From Cystobacter fuscus DSM 2262 (GTDB lineage Bacteria; Myxococcota; Myxococcia; Myxococcales; Myxococcaceae), in NCBI RefSeq assembly GCF_000335475.2, contig NZ_ANAH02000018.1, positions 124,001-188,000 of the forward strand: a stretch of DNA of 64,000 nt, given 5' to 3'. The position numbers and the translations under genes were made by a program. Below the pieces are notes generated by a model. The model was not told the origin of the DNA and did no database searches. It worked only from the letters and a program-made list of their open reading frames with translations. Below, in pieces: positions 61,101 to 64,000 of the stretch (position 1 is its first letter; every line of letters begins with the position of its first letter).

Positions 61101-61394
61101 TCAAGGACAGACGCAGGTGCCCGTACACGCGTACTCACGCCAGCACTCGGAGCCGCCACATGAGGCGGCGCACTGCGTCTGCGTGCTGTAGAAGTTCTGG
61201 AAGTTGCACGTCCACTTCAACGGGCAGATGCCCACCAGGGCCGTGCTCTGCCGGGACTCCTGCTCTCCGGAGGAGGCCTGCTCCTCGACGGCGGCGGGCT
61301 CGGCCGGCGGGACCACCACGGCTTCGGTGCCACAACCCATCAGGCCGAGGGTGATGCCCGCGATGGAGACAGCGAGAAAGGACTTGATACGCAT
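61101..61394 (-). CDS. Small Cys-rich secreted lipoprotein
   Basis: A 97-residue lipoprotein with signal peptide MRIKSFLAVSIAGITLGLMGC, a short Ala/Glu/Val linker, and a compact C-terminal domain carrying eight cysteines (CPLKWTCNFQNF, then TQCAASCGGSECW and ACTGTCVCP). The cysteine spacing suggests a disulfide-locked mini-protein. Similar small Cys-rich lipoproteins are common in myxobacteria, with no known function. It probably acts on the cell surface or outer membrane. Confidence 0.78.
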   Translation of the reverse strand: MRIKSFLAVSIAGITLGLMGCGTEAVVVPPAEPAAVEEQASSGEQESRQSTALVGICPLKWTCNFQNFYSTQTQCAASCGGSECWREYACTGTCVCP

Positions 61395-61547
61395 GGAGGA
61401 AGCTCCTGGGTTCGTCTACGGGGGGACGGCCAGGAACACGTTACTCCTGTGTCTTCCTTGGAGTCGAGGCCGAAGGGACAACGCCAGGGCAGGGCGGAGG
61501 GAATGGATTGCGCACCCAATGAGCCAGTCCATTGGGTGCGCCGTGCT

Positions 61548-64000
61548 TCACTTGGATTCGCTGAGCGAGATGGCGTACACCTCGAACCGCGCGTCGTTCG
61601 GCAGGCTCATGGAGTGCACCTGCTTCGCCGGGTCGAGTGCGAGGGACTGGCCGAACAACCGCACCGGCGGCCCGTCCACGCCGCTCCCGGCCTTGATCCG
61701 ATGAGGCATGTCGAGCACCACGGTGGTGCCGGACGGAGTGCTTCCCGCCCAGTCGCCCGCCGTGGCCGGGATGTCCGTCTGGCTGCCATCCGAATAGCGG
61801 ACGGTGATCGTCGTGGTCACGGGACCATGGTGAGACACGGAGACCAGGTGAAGCGTCTGGTAATTGCCCCGCGGAAGAAGGATTCCCTGACCGCGAGCCT
61901 CCACGAAGTTGTTCGCGCTCCCTCTCGGATCGGGTGCCGAATACGTCACGCCCGACCAGGTGATGGATCCAGCCGCGGGGAACAGGTCTCCGTCGAAGCT
62001 CCAGCCCCCACCGTCGAAGTTGCCCTCTCGCGACTGGGCGACCGTGGCGGTGCCGTCATGGTTGCGCTCGTTCGTCAGATCCACGGCGCATTGCCCGGCA
62101 ATGCCGGGCAGGCAGGTCCCCGCCGGCCGCACCTCGATGGTCACGTTTCGGGTCACGGTGTTCGCGCCATTCGCCGAGATGGCCACCTGGAGCGGATACA
62201 CGCCCAATGCAGTGTTCGCGGGCACGGTGAGGGTGAGGGGCCCCGTCCACTGCACGGGCAGACGCTGTGACGACAGCTGGAACGAGGGCGCCGTGGCGGA
62301 CCAGCCCGCCGGGACGGTCGGCGTCACGGAAACGTCCAACCCAAGAGGCGCCTGGCCGAGCACGTCCAGGGTCAGCTCGACCGTCTGGGCCTCGTTGCTC
62401 GCCGCGATGACAGCCGAGGAAGGCCGCAGGGACGCGTCGACGTGACTGCGGGCGTCCCCCTCGGCCTGATTGATCGACGGTGGCCTCGCGGCGCTCGCGG
62501 TTCCCCAGCTCGAGGGCTCGCCGCCGAGCGTATGTGCCAGGGTGCCGCCCCGCACGAACTCGTTCCACTCCAGGTAGGTTCGTGGCACATCCTGCCCGTC
62601 GAGCGTCACGCGCTGGATGTACCGCTGGGTGTCGCTGGCACCGGGCGCCGTGATGTTCAGCGTGCCGCCCTGGTGGGTGCCGAAGGGCCTGATGCGGACC
62701 ACGGCGGACTCGAACTGGGGGCTGGACAGGGCGATGAAGTTCGCGCCACTCATCGTCGGGTACAGCCCGAGCGAGGAGAACACATACCACGCCGACATCG
62801 TGCCCAGGTCGTCGTTGCCCGTCATTCCGTCCGGCCCCGTGGTGAACAACGTCATCGCCGCGCGCACCACCGTGGCCGTTTTCGCGGGAGCTCCCGCCCA
62901 CAGGTACATGTAGGGCGCGAGCAGGTCGGGCTCGTTGTTCGGGTTGTACGTGGGCTTGCCGTAGTAGTCGTAGGGCTGGGTGATCCATTCACCGCGAGCG
63001 GTCCCCGAGGGATCGGCGAGCAGCTTGTCGTAGGCGAAGAAGGCATCCAACCGCTGTTCGGTCGCGCGCTCACCACCCATGAGCGCGACCAGCCCGGCGG
63101 GGTCCTGTGGCACCAGCCACTGATATTGGTAGGCCCCTCCCTCGTGGAACTGGTGGGAGGCCGCCACCGGATCGTACGGCGTCAGCCACGTGCCATCGGC
63201 CGTGCGCGGACGGAACTGGCCGATGGAGGAGTCCCACAGGTTGCGGTACCACTGCCCGCGCCCGGCGAACATCCGTGCATCGTCCTCGTGCCCGAGCCCC
63301 CGTGCCATCAACGCGAGCGCCGCGTCGGCCGCCGAGTATTCGAGCGTCGCCGACGCCGGGTGCACGCAGTCGTTGTCACCGCCCTTGTGCGCGCAGTCGA
63401 CGCCCAGGCTCAGACCGGACGGGAGGTATCCGCGGGTGTTGTAGTACTCGACCCCCGAGCGGCCGTTGTAGGGCGAATCGGAGGGGGGAGTGCTGAGCGC
63501 GTTCTTCCGCAGCAGCGCGTAGGCCTCTTGTTCATGACCCTCGAGCAGCCCCCGGGCCCAGGCCTCGACGAGGAACGGCGTGACGGGATCCCCGGTCATG
63601 ATGTTGGTCTCGCTGTTGGCGAGCGCCCAGCGTGGCAGCCAGCCCCCCTCCCGACCGATGGCGAGGATCGACAGGGCGATGTCCCGGGCGACCTGGGGTT
63701 CGAGCAGCTCCAGCAACTGGTTCTGGGGGCGGTACGTGTCCCACAGCGAGAAGTTCTGGTACGGCGTGTAGCCGCTCGCGACATGCACCTGGTTGTCGAA
63801 GCCGACGTACCGGCCGTCCACGTCACCCGCCAGGTTCGGGTGCAACTGCGCATGGTACAGCGCGGTGTAGAAGGCGACCTGCCGATCTCGGGAACCTCCG
63901 CTGATCTTGATCGCCCGGAGCTTGTCGACCCACGCGTCATGCAGCCGGGTCCGCGTGGCATCGAAGTCGAAGGACTCGCCCGTCTCCTTCGCGAGGTTCT
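61548..64000 (-). CDS. GH92-family alpha-mannosidase, N-terminus beyond the window
   Basis: The 3' part of a glycoside hydrolase family 92 gene; the frame stays open to the right edge, so about 817 residues are visible. Catalytic-core motifs: AFYTALYHAQLHPN, SLWDTYRPQNQL, then NNEPDLLAPYMYLW with the acid Glu of the GNEP motif, and GNDDLGTMSAWYVFSSLGLYP with the base Asp. After the core come an NEW3-type domain (about 240 residues from the end) and a beta-sandwich module ending at FEVYAISLSESK. GH92 enzymes are calcium-dependent exo-alpha-1,2-mannosidases acting on glycans. Secretion is expected but the signal peptide is outside the window. Confidence 0.92.
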   Translation of the reverse strand, partial: NLAKETGESFDFDATRTRLHDAWVDKLRAIKISGGSRDRQVAFYTALYHAQLHPNLAGDVDGRYVGFDNQVHVASGYTPYQNFSLWDTYRPQNQLLELLEPQVARDIALSILAIGREGGWLPRWALANSETNIMTGDPVTPFLVEAWARGLLEGHEQEAYALLRKNALSTPPSDSPYNGRSGVEYYNTRGYLPSGLSLGVDCAHKGGDNDCVHPASATLEYSAADAALALMARGLGHEDDARMFAGRGQWYRNLWDSSIGQFRPRTADGTWLTPYDPVAASHQFHEGGAYQYQWLVPQDPAGLVALMGGERATEQRLDAFFAYDKLLADPSGTARGEWITQPYDYYGKPTYNPNNEPDLLAPYMYLWAGAPAKTATVVRAAMTLFTTGPDGMTGNDDLGTMSAWYVFSSLGLYPTMSGANFIALSSPQFESAVVRIRPFGTHQGGTLNITAPGASDTQRYIQRVTLDGQDVPRTYLEWNEFVRGGTLAHTLGGEPSSWGTASAARPPSINQAEGDARSHVDASLRPSSAVIAASNEAQTVELTLDVLGQAPLGLDVSVTPTVPAGWSATAPSFQLSSQRLPVQWTGPLTLTVPANTALGVYPLQVAISANGANTVTRNVTIEVRPAGTCLPGIAGQCAVDLTNERNHDGTATVAQSREGNFDGGGWSFDGDLFPAAGSITWSGVTYSAPDPRGSANNFVEARGQGILLPRGNYQTLHLVSVSHHGPVTTTITVRYSDGSQTDIPATAGDWAGSTPSGTTVVLDMPHRIKAGSGVDGPPVRLFGQSLALDPAKQVHSMSLPNDARFEVYAISLSESK

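Overview
The window is very GC-rich, gene-dense chromosomal DNA, and its gene content points to a myxobacterium (Myxococcota, suborder Cystobacterineae, in the Archangium/Cystobacter/Melittangium range). The evidence is the number of one- and two-component regulators and Ser/Thr kinases, a giant kinase/AAA/GAF/histidine-kinase hybrid, a GYF/AgmX-type protein, a TIGR04222-type membrane protein, and many large lipoproteins carrying FG-GAP, Kelch or ricin-lectin domains. No rRNA, complete tRNA, CRISPR array or intact mobile element was seen. The species assignment is inference.

Layout. 0-5.7 kb: a NarL-type two-component pair, a small lipoprotein, then a sulfur-flavoured run: a MoaD/ThiS-like protein ending in Gly-Gly, a JAMM peptidase, an APS-kinase-like protein with a basic tail, LarE, and a small ribbon-helix-helix regulator. 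5.7-9.1 kb: truA, a MerC-like protein and a ZIP-like/YraQ-type permease fusion (minus strand), with tandem operator-like repeats ahead of the last two. 9.2-12.3 kb: a GYF/AgmX protein, an unknown protein and clpX. 12.8-17 kb: an FG-GAP/Kelch lipoprotein and a lidless Hsp70. 17.3-23.6 kb: PrkA kinase, a secreted trypsin-like protease, dCMP deaminase, and an NtrC-type two-component pair whose kinase looks degenerate. 23.9-31.3 kb: a two-domain ArsA-like ATPase, two small proteins, accA, cmk, free-Met-R-sulfoxide reductase and a PEGA-tailed Ser/Thr kinase. 31.4-38 kb: an ABC-F ATPase, a YXWGXW-repeat protein with a 24-bp tandem repeat, lnt with an overlapping upstream partner, and a membrane protein.

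38-53 kb is more accessory: an ArsR regulator divergent from an overlapping P450/ABM-monooxygenase pair, the 1781-residue kinase hybrid, a lectin/FN3/sugar-dehydrogenase lipoprotein, an expansin-like protein, a TIGR04222-type protein, a chemoreceptor, an apparently N-truncated cNMP-binding protein, a flavin reductase and a small membrane protein. 53-64 kb shows decay and local regulation: a frameshifted lipoprotein gene, an MgtA-type P-ATPase, a flippase-like protein, a CPBP protease, a decayed IS3-family transposase, a TetR regulator divergent from a DUF2236/DoxX operon with two 21-bp-phased operator copies, a Cys-rich lipoprotein, and the 3' part of a GH92 alpha-mannosidase gene that runs off the right edge.

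No single undescribed system is proven. The best candidates for a second look are the ubiquitin-like/JAMM/sulfur cluster at 2.6-5.3 kb, the MerC/ZIP-permease unit with its tandem dyads, the TetR tandem operators, the lidless Hsp70, and the pseudokinase-like motif in the giant hybrid kinase.
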